A stretch of 16,227 nucleotides of DNA, from positions 1 through 16,227 of the forward strand of contig JAKACL010000026.1 of NCBI GenBank assembly GCA_021821425.1, given 5' to 3'. The translations under genes were made by a program, and so were the position numbers. The notes beneath the pieces were generated by a model, which worked only from the letters and a program-made list of their open reading frames with translations, was not told the DNA's origin and did not search any database. Source of the DNA: Pseudomonadota bacterium. GTDB lineage: Bacteria; Pseudomonadota; Gammaproteobacteria; Burkholderiales; Thiobacillaceae. Numbering within the stretch: position 1 is the stretch's first letter; each line of letters opens with the position of its first letter. This document shows, one piece after another, positions 9,039 to 16,227 of the stretch.

Positions 9039-10162
9039 GCCTGCTGCTCAAGGCCTTGAAGCAGGCCGAGGCCGCCCAGGGCGGGCGTGCCGGCAAGGGA
9101 CCTGATGGACAGGCCGACGGCGACCTGGAACTCGAGCCGCTTGCGCCCGGCGCGGACCAGGCGCGCGAGTGGGTGGAACCGCCCGGGCTACTGTTCGGCA
9201 GCAACGGGCTTGCATCCGATGCGCCGCGCCGCGCGCGCAGCTTCCGCTGGCCGCAGTTTCGGCTGGTCCCGTTCGTCGCGTTGCTGGCCGCCCTGGTGGC
9301 GCTGGGCTACGGCATCTACCTCTATTTCGCGCTGCAGCCGCCCGCTGCCGTCGCAGTTGCTCCGCCGGTCGACAGCATGCCCGCTGTCGCCCCCACTCCT
9401 GCACCGGTCCTGATCGCGCCGGCCACCCCTGCTGTCGCGATCGAGCCTGCGCCGACGCCGCACGCTGCGCCGCCTGCACCCGAGCAACCGGCAGCAGCCA
9501 GCCCGCCAAGCGAGCCCGCACCGGTGATGGCCCCGCCTGTCCGCAGCGCGTCGCCGGCGCGCAGCCCCGCACCCGCCGCACCGCTGCTGTTGCAGGCCGA
9601 TGCGCACAGCAATGTGCTCAACCAGGCCTATGCGGCATACCAGCGCGGCGCGCTGGCCGAAGCCGAGCGGCTCTACACCCAGGCCGCCGCTCGCAGCCGC
9701 AGCGTCGATGCGCTGCTGGGACTGGCCACGATCGCCAGCGTGCAGAACCGCGACGCCGAAGCGCAGCGGCTGTACCGCGAAGTCCTTGAACGCGATCCGC
9801 GCAATGCCACCGCGCAGGGGGCGCTGCTCGACCTGCTCGGCAACACCGACAGCCAGGCCGCCGAAAGCCGGTTAAAGCTTTTGATCGAGCGCGACCCCAG
9901 CCCGCATCTCTACCAGACGCTGGGCAACCTGTACGCCGAGCAGGGGCGCTGGAACGATGCGCAATCCGCCTATTTCGAAGCCTGGCGCGGCGCGCCGGGC
10001 AATGCCGATTACGCGTTCAATCTGGCGGTCAGCCTCGACCAGCTGCGCCAGTATCCGGCCGCGCTGACGTATTACGAAAAAGCGCTCGCCGGCGGCGGCG
10101 CGCACCGATTCGACCGGGCGCAGGCCGAAGCGCGCGTGCGGCAGCTGAAGTCGGTTCGTTAA
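9035..10162 (+). CDS. mshN: MSHA biogenesis TPR protein MshN
   Basis: 375 residues, a bitopic inner-membrane protein. The N-terminus MSLLLKALKQAE is the usual opening of this family and supports GTG 9035, which has GGAG (9025-9028) 6 nt upstream. One transmembrane helix (about 77-99, LVPFVALLAALVALGYGIYLYF) puts a long Ala/Pro-rich linker (about 100-185) and a C-terminal TPR array (about 190-370) in the periplasm. TPR-like units are seen in NQAYAAYQRGALAEAERLY, LYREVLERDPRN, LYQTLGNLYAEQGRWNDA and ALTYYEKAL. It probably serves as a scaffold between secretin and inner-membrane parts, as suggested for Vibrio MshN; the exact partner is not known from sequence. mshE follows after 10 bp. Confidence 0.88.
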   Translation: MSLLLKALKQAEAAQGGRAGKGPDGQADGDLELEPLAPGADQAREWVEPPGLLFGSNGLASDAPRRARSFRWPQFRLVPFVALLAALVALGYGIYLYFALQPPAAVAVAPPVDSMPAVAPTPAPVLIAPATPAVAIEPAPTPHAAPPAPEQPAAASPPSEPAPVMAPPVRSASPARSPAPAAPLLLQADAHSNVLNQAYAAYQRGALAEAERLYTQAAARSRSVDALLGLATIASVQNRDAEAQRLYREVLERDPRNATAQGALLDLLGNTDSQAAESRLKLLIERDPSPHLYQTLGNLYAEQGRWNDAQSAYFEAWRGAPGNADYAFNLAVSLDQLRQYPAALTYYEKALAGGGAHRFDRAQAEARVRQLKSVR

Positions 10163-10172
10163 GCGCAATCGT

Positions 10173-11870
10173 ATGGAGCGCAGAAAAAAACTCCGCATGG
10201 GCGAAACCCTGGTCTCGCAGGGTCTGATCACCCTCGACCAGCTGCGCATCGGCCTGAAAGAGCAGAAAACCACCGGCCTGCCGATCGGTCGCCAGCTGGT
10301 GGCGCTGGGCTTCATGACCGAGGCGGTGCTGCGCGACCAGCTCGCCAACGCGCTCGGCAGCCAGGGCATCGACCTCTCCCAGGTGGTGGCCGACCCCGAG
10401 GCGCTGCAGCTGGTGCCCGAGGAATTCGCCCGCCGCCACCATCTGCTGCCGATCGCCCACGATGCCGCGCGCAACGTGCTGACGCTGGCGACCACCGACA
10501 TGTTCAACGTCGTGGCGCTCGACCAGCTGAAGGCCGCGCTCGGCGGCCAGCTCGAAATCGACACCCTGCTGGCGAGCGAAGCGCAACTCCTCGAATGCAT
10601 CGACAAGTTCTACGGCTTCGATCTCTCGCTCGACGGCATCCTGCGCGAAATCGAAACCGGCGAAGTCGACTACGCCAGCCTCAACCCCGAGACCGAGGAA
10701 TACACCCAGCCGGTGGTGCGGCTGGTCGGCGCGCTGTTGACCGACGCGGTGAAGCGCGAATCGTCCGACATCCACTTCGAGCCCGAGCACGCCTTCCTGC
10801 GCATCCGCTACCGCATCGACGGCGTGCTGGAACAGATCCGCAGCCTGCACAAGACCTACTGGCCGGGCATCCTGGTGCGGCTGAAGGTGCTGTCCGGGAT
10901 GAACATCGCCGAGACGCGCGCGCCGCAGGACGGCCGCATGTCCCTGACGCTGAACGGCCGCCCGATCGATTTCCGCGTGTCGAGCCAGCCCGGCATCCAC
11001 GGCGAGAACCTGGTGCTGCGCATCCTCGACCGCGAGAAATCCATCATGCCGCTGGAGCAGATGGGCTTCACCACCGACGCGCTGCGCGAGTTGCAGCTGA
11101 TGATGGCGCGCCCCGAAGGCATCCTGGTCGTCACCGGCCCGACCGGTTCCGGCAAGACCACGACGCTGTACTCGATGCTCTCGCACCTGAACAACGAGAC
11201 CGTCAACATCATGACGCTGGAAGACCCGGTCGAATACCCGGTCACCCTGATGCGCCAGAGTTCGGTCAACGAAACGCTGAAGCTCGACTTCGCCAACGGC
11301 ATCCGCTCCATCATGCGGCAGGACCCGGATATCATCCTGGTCGGCGAAATCCGCGACAAGGACACTGCCGAAATGGCCTTCCGCGCCGCGATGACCGGCC
11401 ACCAGGTGTTCACCACCCTGCACACCAACTCTGCGCTCGGCGTGTTTCCGCGCCTGATGGACATCGGCATCCAGCCCGGCATCCTGTCCGGCAACATCAT
11501 CGGCGTCGTCGCGCAACGGCTGGTGCGCAAGCTGTGCTCGCACTGCAAGGAAGCCTACACGCCGGACGCAGACGAAGCGCGCATCCTCGGCATCGATCCG
11601 GGACAACCGCAGCAGATCTATCGTCCCGTCGGCTGCCCGCGCTGCAGCAACAAGGGCTACCGGGGGCGCCTCGCACTGATCGAACTGCTGCGGATGGACC
11701 CCGAGCTCGACGAGCTGGTAGCCAACCACGCCCCCCTGCACGAAATCCGCCGCGCCGCGCTCGCGCATGGCTACCACCCGCTGGCCGAGGATGGCGTCAA
11801 GCGCGTGCTGGATGGCATCACTTCGTTGGCGGAAGTGGCACGGGTGGTGGATATGACGGGGCGGGTGTGA
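10173..11870 (+). CDS. mshE: MSHA pilus assembly ATPase MshE
   Basis: 565 residues, a cytoplasmic GspE/PilB-type ATPase that drives pilus extension. The N-terminus has the MshEN domain, a c-di-GMP-binding module first defined in Vibrio MshE: two tandem motifs, RMGETLVSQGLITLDQL (from residue 8, ending LKEQ) and PIGRQLVALGFMTEAVL (from 37), follow the RLGxxLxxxG...LxxxLxxQ pattern. Then the GspE core: Walker A GPTGSGKT (322-329), Asp box around EDPVEYPV, Walker B DIILVGE (386-392), His box TGHQVFTTLHTN, and a zinc-type tetracysteine motif C455xxC458...C488xxC491. All key residues are present, so the enzyme should be active and c-di-GMP-responsive. ATG 10173 lies 10 bp after mshN; the ribosome site is weak. 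An A7 run (10184-10190) lies in codons 4-6. A palindromic repeat starts directly after the stop. Confidence 0.96.
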   Translation: MERRKKLRMGETLVSQGLITLDQLRIGLKEQKTTGLPIGRQLVALGFMTEAVLRDQLANALGSQGIDLSQVVADPEALQLVPEEFARRHHLLPIAHDAARNVLTLATTDMFNVVALDQLKAALGGQLEIDTLLASEAQLLECIDKFYGFDLSLDGILREIETGEVDYASLNPETEEYTQPVVRLVGALLTDAVKRESSDIHFEPEHAFLRIRYRIDGVLEQIRSLHKTYWPGILVRLKVLSGMNIAETRAPQDGRMSLTLNGRPIDFRVSSQPGIHGENLVLRILDREKSIMPLEQMGFTTDALRELQLMMARPEGILVVTGPTGSGKTTTLYSMLSHLNNETVNIMTLEDPVEYPVTLMRQSSVNETLKLDFANGIRSIMRQDPDIILVGEIRDKDTAEMAFRAAMTGHQVFTTLHTNSALGVFPRLMDIGIQPGILSGNIIGVVAQRLVRKLCSHCKEAYTPDADEARILGIDPGQPQQIYRPVGCPRCSNKGYRGRLALIELLRMDPELDELVANHAPLHEIRRAALAHGYHPLAEDGVKRVLDGITSLAEVARVVDMTGRV

Positions 11871-11873
11871 TGA

Positions 11874-12003
11874 GGGGTCAGGGATCAGGATTCAGGGGTC
11901 AGGGAACGCGCGGCTTTGCCGCGACCAATGAATTCATACAGCGCGGCGAAGCCGCACAAGGCCCCCTTAAGCCCTGAATCCTGACCCCTGAATCCTGAAT
12001 CCT
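11874..12003. repeat. Palindromic TCAGG-type intergenic repeat between mshE and mshG
   Basis: The 139-bp mshE-mshG gap is nearly filled by one symmetrical element. Outer arms: a 19-bp perfect inverted repeat (11885-11903 with 11980-11998) built of units like TCAGGATTCAGG and GGGGTCAGG, repeated further on both sides. Inside are two small hairpins, CGCGGC-TTT-GCCGCG (11909-11923) and GCGGC-GAA-GCCGC (11943-11955), that also match each other inversely, around the central 10-bp palindrome ATGAATTCAT (11928-11937). No gene inside and no T-tract. It ends 6 bp before mshG and no Shine-Dalgarno sequence is visible for that gene. Confidence 0.88.
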
Positions 12004-12009
12004 AACACC

Positions 12010-13215
12010 ATGCCCTTCTTCGACTACCGCGCCATCGACCAAACCGGCCGCAGCGTCAAAGGCACGCTGTCGGCGGTCAACGACGTCGACCTCGAATTGC
12101 GGCTGAAGCGGATGGGGCTCGACCTCATCACGCTCGCCGAACTGTCGCGGCAGTACGCGCCGAGCGGGCGCGAGCGCGTGACGCGGCGCGACCTGGTGAC
12201 GTTCTGCATCCACATGCGCTACATCACCCGCGCCGGCATTCCGCTGCTGGAAGGCTTGCGCGACCTGCGCGACAGCATGGAAAAACCCGGCTTTCGCGAT
12301 GTGCTGACCGCGCTGCTGGAAGACCTGGAAGGCGGCAAGGTGCTGTCGCAGGCGCTGGCCGCGCATCCGGCGGTATTCGGTGCGGTGTTCGTGCACAGCG
12401 TGCGGGCGGGCGAACAGACCGGTCTCTTGGACGCGGTGTTCGATCGACTGGCCGAATCGCTGAAGTGGCAGGAAGAGGTCGCCTCCAAGGCCAAGCGCCT
12501 GATGATTTACCCGGCCATGGTGCTGACCGTCGTCGGCGCCGCCATCATTTTCCTGCTGGTCTATCTGGTGCCGCAGGTGCTCTCGCTGGTGGAAACCATG
12601 GGCGTGGTGCTGCCGCTGCCGACGCTGATCCTGATGGCGATATCGAACGCGCTGCGTTCGTACTGGCTGGTCGTTCTGCTGCTGATCCTGATCCCGGCCA
12701 TCGGCCTGCCGCTGTGGGTGCGGCAGAGCGAGGCCGGGCGCGAATGGTGGGATCGCACCCAGTTGCGGCTGCCCATCATCGGGCCTGTGGTACAGAAGAT
12801 CGCGCTGTCGCGTTTCACCAGCACGCTGGCGATGATGTACCGCTCGGGCGTCACCGTGCTCGATGCGCTACGCGCGGGCGAAATGGTCGCCGGCAACCGG
12901 GTGATCGCCGGGGGCATCCGCCGCGCGGCGCAGCAGATTGCCGACGGCCGCGGCCTGTCCGAAAGTTTTCAGTCGGTGGCGCTGTTTCCCCCGCTGGTGC
13001 TGCGCATGCTGCGCGTGGGCGAAACCACCGGCGCGCTCGACGAGGCGCTCGACAACGTGACCTATTTTTACAATCGCGAAGTGCTCGACTCGATCGAGAA
13101 CGGCCTCCGGGTGCTCGAACCCCTGCTCACCGCCATCCTCGGCCTGCTGCTCGGCGGCATCCTGGTGTCGGTGCTGCTGCCCATTTACGATCTGATCGGG
13201 AATCTGCCATTGTGA
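12010..13215 (+). CDS. mshG: MSHA inner-membrane platform protein MshG
   Basis: 401 residues, the GspF/PilC-type polytopic platform against which the MshE ATPase works. Two T2SSF domains: the first around 65-185 (RRDLVTFCIHMRYITRAGIPLLEGL) and the second around 265-395 (LSRFTSTLAMMYRSGVTVLDAL, RMLRVGETTGALDEALDNV). Transmembrane helices at about 164-190, 218-238 and 370-396, the usual three. ATG 12010 gives the canonical start MPFFDYRAIDQTGR. No ribosome site is seen, since the upstream palindromic repeat ends 6 bp away. The stop TGA (13213-13215) shares its A with the ATG of the next gene, so translation is probably coupled. Confidence 0.96.
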   Translation: MPFFDYRAIDQTGRSVKGTLSAVNDVDLELRLKRMGLDLITLAELSRQYAPSGRERVTRRDLVTFCIHMRYITRAGIPLLEGLRDLRDSMEKPGFRDVLTALLEDLEGGKVLSQALAAHPAVFGAVFVHSVRAGEQTGLLDAVFDRLAESLKWQEEVASKAKRLMIYPAMVLTVVGAAIIFLLVYLVPQVLSLVETMGVVLPLPTLILMAISNALRSYWLVVLLLILIPAIGLPLWVRQSEAGREWWDRTQLRLPIIGPVVQKIALSRFTSTLAMMYRSGVTVLDALRAGEMVAGNRVIAGGIRRAAQQIADGRGLSESFQSVALFPPLVLRMLRVGETTGALDEALDNVTYFYNREVLDSIENGLRVLEPLLTAILGLLLGGILVSVLLPIYDLIGNLPL

Positions 13216-14690
13216 TGTTCGACCATCGCCTGATCCTGCTTGCCACGCCACGCCAGATCGGCGTGCTCGACTGGCGCCCGGGGCAGATGCACTGGCTGGG
13301 CGAGTTCGCCAACGACGCGGCCGGCCTCGCAGCCTTCCGCCAGATGGTGGTCCGCCATGCCCAGCTTCCGGTGCTGCTGGTGGTCGACACCGTCGACGAG
13401 GACTACCGCAGCGAAGTGCTGCCGCATGTGCAGGGTCGTGCGCGTGCGGAACTGCTGGCGCGCAAGCTCAGGCAGGTGTTCCGCAATGCGCGTTTCACCG
13501 GTGCCTGGCGGCAGGCGCGCGAGACGGCCGGCCGCCGCGACGACCGCTACCTGCTGGCCGCGCTGCCCGATGCCGACTGGCTGATGCCCTGGCTCAGCGT
13601 GCTGCATCGCGAGCAGGTGCCGCTGGCCGGCATCACGCCGCTGGCCGTGGCCTACCAGCACCTGTTGTCCCGGCTGCGCGCGCAGGAGCCGCATGTGCTG
13701 CTGGCCTGCCGCCTCAACAACAGCCTGCGGCTGTCCTACTATCAAAATGGCCTGCTGCGCTTTTCGCGCCTGATCGGCAGCGACACGCCGAGCCAGTTTC
13801 CCGGCAACGCAGCCGACGAAATCGCCAAGACGCAGCTCTACCTCACCGGCCAGCGCATCCTGCCGCGCGAGGCGCGCCTGCAGGTGCTGCTGCTCGACCC
13901 CAGCGGCCAGCTCGACAGCGCGCAGGCGCCGCTCAATGCCGACCCCGCGTTTCGGGTCCAGATGATCGACATGGCCAGCCTCGCGCGCGCGCTGCGCATT
14001 CCCGATGCCTACCTCGCCGCCACGCCGGAAGTTGCGCCGCTGGCCGCGATTGCGGGCGAGGCCCTGGTGCTGAATCTGGCGCCGCCCGAATTGCTGCAGC
14101 GTCACACCGAGTTCCGCTGGCGACGCGGGCTGCACTGGGCGGCCGGGCTGGTTGCCGCAGCCGGCCTCACGCTGACGGCCAGTTACTGGCTGCATGCGCA
14201 GGACCTGCTCAACGAGGCGCAGAAAATCGGAGGCGAGGCACAACGCGGCGATGCCCGCCATGCCGCCATCGTCAAGAATTTCCCCGCGCTCGCCACCCGC
14301 CCCGACCAACTCGGCCACACCCTGGCGCTGGCGCAGCAGATCGAGCAGCCGCCGTTCGATCTCAACGCGCTGTATGTGCCGCTGGGGCAGGCGCTATCGG
14401 CCCACCCCGAGGTGGTGCTCAAGGCACTGACGCTGGCGCAGCTGGCCGACCGCAGCGCGGACATCACGCTCGATGCGCAACTGGCCGATTTCGACGGCAA
14501 CTACCGCGCCGCCATGCAGCGCATCGACGGCTTCGTCGCCACCCTGGCCAGCGCGCCCGGCGTGCAGTCGGTCGAGCGCGTGAGCAGCCCGATCAATACC
14601 GCCTCCACCGCCACGCTGAGCGGCCAGACCACAGGCAACACGGCGCCCGGGGAAACCCGCTTCAGCGTGAACCTGCAGGTGCGCCCATGA
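13215..14690 (+). CDS. MshI-like PilM/PilN-type pilus assembly protein
   Basis: 491 residues. The cytoplasmic N-terminal 300 residues are globular and read like the divergent actin-like (PilM/GspL) fold, with RLILLATPRQIGVLDW at the start and LRLSYYQNGLLRFSRLIG midway, but no ATP-binding motif is obvious. One transmembrane helix (about 306-327, LHWAAGLVAAAGLTLTASYWL) leads to a periplasmic C-terminal domain of about 160 residues with PilN-like character. Size and layout fit MshI, which bridges the cytoplasmic motor and periplasmic proteins; family-level similarity is inferred from position and topology more than from sequence, so no symbol is given. ATG 13215 is favoured over GTG 13212; the stop of mshG overlaps it as TGATG. 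The 3' end overlaps the next gene as ATGA. Confidence 0.9.
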   Translation: MFDHRLILLATPRQIGVLDWRPGQMHWLGEFANDAAGLAAFRQMVVRHAQLPVLLVVDTVDEDYRSEVLPHVQGRARAELLARKLRQVFRNARFTGAWRQARETAGRRDDRYLLAALPDADWLMPWLSVLHREQVPLAGITPLAVAYQHLLSRLRAQEPHVLLACRLNNSLRLSYYQNGLLRFSRLIGSDTPSQFPGNAADEIAKTQLYLTGQRILPREARLQVLLLDPSGQLDSAQAPLNADPAFRVQMIDMASLARALRIPDAYLAATPEVAPLAAIAGEALVLNLAPPELLQRHTEFRWRRGLHWAAGLVAAAGLTLTASYWLHAQDLLNEAQKIGGEAQRGDARHAAIVKNFPALATRPDQLGHTLALAQQIEQPPFDLNALYVPLGQALSAHPEVVLKALTLAQLADRSADITLDAQLADFDGNYRAAMQRIDGFVATLASAPGVQSVERVSSPINTASTATLSGQTTGNTAPGETRFSVNLQVRP

Positions 14691-15289
14691 TGACCCGGCC
14701 GCCCTTCGCCTCGCTCAAGACCAGCATCGCGCTGCTGCTCGTCGCCGCGACGCTGTCCGCCCTGGGCATCGTCTGGAGCAGCATGCAGCGCAGCGAAGCG
14801 CGTGCCGAACTGCAGCGCCAGCAGGCCGCGCTCGACGCCACGCATGCGCGTCAGGCGCAGGGCGAGGCCGAGGCGCGCATGATCGAACAACACCTGAACG
14901 CTTACCATGCGCTGATTGCGCGCGGATTCGTCGGCGAGGAAAACCGCCTTGCCTGGATCGAGGCCGCGCAGCTCGCCAACCGGGATGCGCGTCTGTACGG
15001 GCTCACCTATACGCTGTCGCCGCGCAGCGTCGCGCCGGCCGCGCTGGCCGGCGGCCTGCCGCTGAAGCAGACCCGCATGGTGCTCAAGATGCCGCTGCTG
15101 GTGGAGACCGACCTGCCGCGCTTTCTCGATGCCCTGCGCGCCCGTTCGGCAGGCCTGTTCCGCGTCGATCGCTGCCGCCTGACGCGCAGCAGCGAGACCG
15201 CGCCGCAGCCGCTCAACCGCCCCGAGCTCGACGCCGAATGCGAGCTGCTGTGGTATACCGTGATGGCTGATACGCCGGAGAAAAAATGA
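14687..15289 (+). CDS. mshJ: MshJ-like (PilO/GspM-type) inner-membrane protein
   Basis: 200 residues. Short cytoplasmic tail, one transmembrane helix (about 13-30, SIALLLVAATLSALGIVW), a coiled-coil stretch rich in Glu/Gln/Arg/Ala (about 33-68), then a small periplasmic domain with strand pattern LYGLTYTLSP and MVLKMPLLVETDLPRFLDAL, as in PilO/GspM proteins that pair with PilN/GspL partners. Overlaps both neighbours by 4 bp (ATGA at 14687, ATGAG at 15286), so it is made together with the MshI- and MshK-like proteins. ATG 14687 is followed directly by a second ATG (14690); either could serve. The name rests on position and topology. Confidence 0.75.
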   Translation: MMTRPPFASLKTSIALLLVAATLSALGIVWSSMQRSEARAELQRQQAALDATHARQAQGEAEARMIEQHLNAYHALIARGFVGEENRLAWIEAAQLANRDARLYGLTYTLSPRSVAPAALAGGLPLKQTRMVLKMPLLVETDLPRFLDALRARSAGLFRVDRCRLTRSSETAPQPLNRPELDAECELLWYTVMADTPEKK

Positions 15290-15672
15290 GCCTGCGCCCC
15301 CATCGTCTCGCTGTGCTGTCCGTATGTCTGCTGGCCCTGGCCGGCAGCGGCGTCAGCCGCGCTGCCGACCCCGGGCGCCTGTTCTATACGCCCGCCCAGC
15401 GCGCGCAACTGGAAGCGGCGCGCGCCCGCAACGTCACCCGGGTCGAAACCCGCGCGCCCGCGTTCAGCGCGCCGCCGGTGCGCTTCGACGGCGTGGTCAT
15501 CCGCTCCGACGGCCAGGGCACCGCCTGGGTCGACGGCCGGCCGCAGACCGGCACCGCCGGCGTGCCCGGCCTCAAGCCCGGCCAGATCCGCGCCGACGAC
15601 CGGGTGTACGAGCCCTACCAGGTGCTGCGCCCCGCGCCCGCCGCGCCTGCCGTCAAGGCGCCGACCCCATGA
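15286..15672 (+). CDS. mshK: MshK-like small periplasmic protein
   Basis: 128 residues. N-terminal signal peptide (basic SLRPHR, hydrophobic core, likely cut after VSRA at residue 26), so exported to the periplasm. A recognisable RLFYTPAQRAQLEAARARN segment follows, then a small beta-rich part (about 60-110: VRFDGVVIRSDGQGTAWVDG, GLKPGQIRADDRVYEP) like the homology region of GspC/PilP, and a Pro/Ala-rich tail. Such proteins connect the inner-membrane PilN/PilO-type pair to the secretin. Overlaps the gene before and the prepilin after by 4 bp each (ATGA). Assignment to MshK is from gene order, size and the GspC/PilP-like strand pattern. Confidence 0.72.
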   Translation: MSLRPHRLAVLSVCLLALAGSGVSRAADPGRLFYTPAQRAQLEAARARNVTRVETRAPAFSAPPVRFDGVVIRSDGQGTAWVDGRPQTGTAGVPGLKPGQIRADDRVYEPYQVLRPAPAAPAVKAPTP

Positions 15673-16227
15673 AGCGGACACGCGGCTTTTCCCTGATCGA
15701 ACTGGCCATCGTGCTGGTCATCGTCACCCTGCTGATCGGCGGGCTGGCCGTTCCCCTGACCGCACAGATCCAGGCGCGGCGGATCGCCGAGACAAAGAAA
15801 ACGCTCGAAGAAGCACGGGAGGCAATCATCGGCTATGCAATGAGTCACGCCGTCATTGTGTCCCCCCCCACTACATGTACCTGTGTATACAAAGCGGATA
15901 ACACACTCAACACACCAGATATTCCCCTGGATGCTTCGGATGACCCGGATTCGACCTGCTCGGTATCGCTATGCCCTATTTCCTATATAGCTTCCGCTAC
16001 CATGACACTCACCCCGCCCATTACGCGCCATCGCCTTCCCTGTCCGGACAAACTCGACGATGGAAACCCTATCACTACGGACGACGGGGACGGCGTGGCC
16101 GACCATATTGACGCCGACCCGACCCAAGACTGTGCCAGGCCATATGGCTATCTGCCATGGGCGACGCTCGGCGTCGCCAGCCAGGATGCTTGGGGCAACC
16201 GCCTGCGCTATGCGATAACCGATGAGT
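15669..16227 (+). CDS. Type IV prepilin-like protein, 3' end beyond the window
   Basis: 186 residues visible, no stop reached. Class III signal: MKRTRG then FSLIELAIVLVIVTLLIGGL; a prepilin peptidase would cut after G6, leaving F at +1 and E at +5, followed by the conserved hydrophobic helix and a charged stretch (RRIAETKKTLEEAREAIIGYA). The globular part has at least six Cys (70, 72, 97, 102, 125, 155) that could form disulfides, an Asp-rich loop DDGDGVADHIDAD (138-150), and RLPCPD plus LPWATLGV...DAWGNRLRY, a pattern of large minor-pilin or pilin-like proteins. ATG overlaps mshK as ATGA. Bases 15841-16020 are 95/180 G+C (about 53%), well below the flanks, and codons such as ATA, ACA and TGT appear. 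It could be the major pilin or a minor pilin; the sequence does not decide. Confidence 0.9.
   Translation, partial: MKRTRGFSLIELAIVLVIVTLLIGGLAVPLTAQIQARRIAETKKTLEEAREAIIGYAMSHAVIVSPPTTCTCVYKADNTLNTPDIPLDASDDPDSTCSVSLCPISYIASATMTLTPPITRHRLPCPDKLDDGNPITTDDGDGVADHIDADPTQDCARPYGYLPWATLGVASQDAWGNRLRYAITDE
15862..15869 (+). repeat. C8 homopolymer tract in the prepilin gene
   Basis: Eight consecutive C at codons 65-67 (Ser-Pro-Pro), just after the conserved N-terminal helix and at the start of the low-G+C variable part. A one-base slip would shift the frame after the helix and remove the head domain. Confidence 0.9.

Noticed and set aside
10184..10190. A7 run at the start of mshE as a phase-variation or frameshift site
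   Set aside because: An A7 run also occurs in the housekeeping gene alaS (1743-1749), so this length is not informative here.
10029..11777. Very long open frame on the - strand opposite mshE (also 2517-4043, 4059-5510 and 7837-9204)
   Set aside because: Each lies antisense to a gene with clear domains or normal coding features; the translations are low-complexity Arg/Ala/Gly/His-rich sequences typical of reverse frames in high-G+C DNA.
12465..13214. Upstream extension of the mshI-like frame into mshG
   Set aside because: The extension is a shadow of mshG; the real start is ATG 13215 overlapping the mshG stop.

Overview
The window is high-G+C DNA with dense, same-strand gene packing. Protein features suggest a betaproteobacterium of the Nitrosomonadales/Rhodocyclales/Thiobacillus type. 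Every supported gene lies on the + strand. The assignment rests on recognised families, not on a database search.

Region 1 (1-4028): the 3' six-sevenths of alaS (alanyl-tRNA synthetase, 5' end outside the window), then a 566-residue cytoplasmic protein of unknown function whose C-terminal third resembles a PilZ-type (c-di-GMP receptor) domain.

Region 2 (4029-5860): a plausible sigma70 promoter, a strong Shine-Dalgarno sequence and a sigma54-dependent response regulator (receiver, AAA+ with GAFTGA loop, Fis-type helix-turn-helix). Directly at its stop codon sits a 265-bp palindromic element with 30-bp terminal inverted repeats, a TA duplication and no transposase, i.e. a MITE. Removing it and one TA copy restores a TAA stop only 6 bp before the next gene, so the regulator and the pilus genes were probably one tight transcription unit before the insertion.

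Region 3 (5868-16227): an MSHA-type (mannose-sensitive haemagglutinin-like) type IV pilus operon in the order mshM (ExeA-type ATPase with an extra membrane segment and SPOR domain), mshL (lipoprotein secretin), mshN (TPR protein), mshE (assembly ATPase with an N-terminal c-di-GMP-binding MshEN domain), mshG (inner-membrane platform), an mshI-like PilM/PilN-type protein, mshJ-like, mshK-like, and the start of a prepilin gene cut by the window end. From mshG on, the genes overlap by 1-4 bases (translational coupling). Two junctions are disturbed: mshL-mshN holds an 89-bp insertion or partial duplication with a 30-codon reading frame, and mshE-mshG holds a palindromic intergenic repeat built on TCAGG units.

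Together the genes describe an envelope-spanning pilus: MshE powers MshG, the MshI/J/K set links the cytoplasmic motor to the MshL secretin, and prepilins form the fibre. Points for follow-up are the MITE with its exact stop-codon swap, the second palindromic element, the mini-ORF at mshL-mshN, 8-base homopolymer tracts in the secretin and pilin genes, and a lower-G+C central part of the pilin carrying a calcium-loop-like motif. There is no gene-free stretch above 300 bp; the largest gap (5595-5867) is nearly all MITE.
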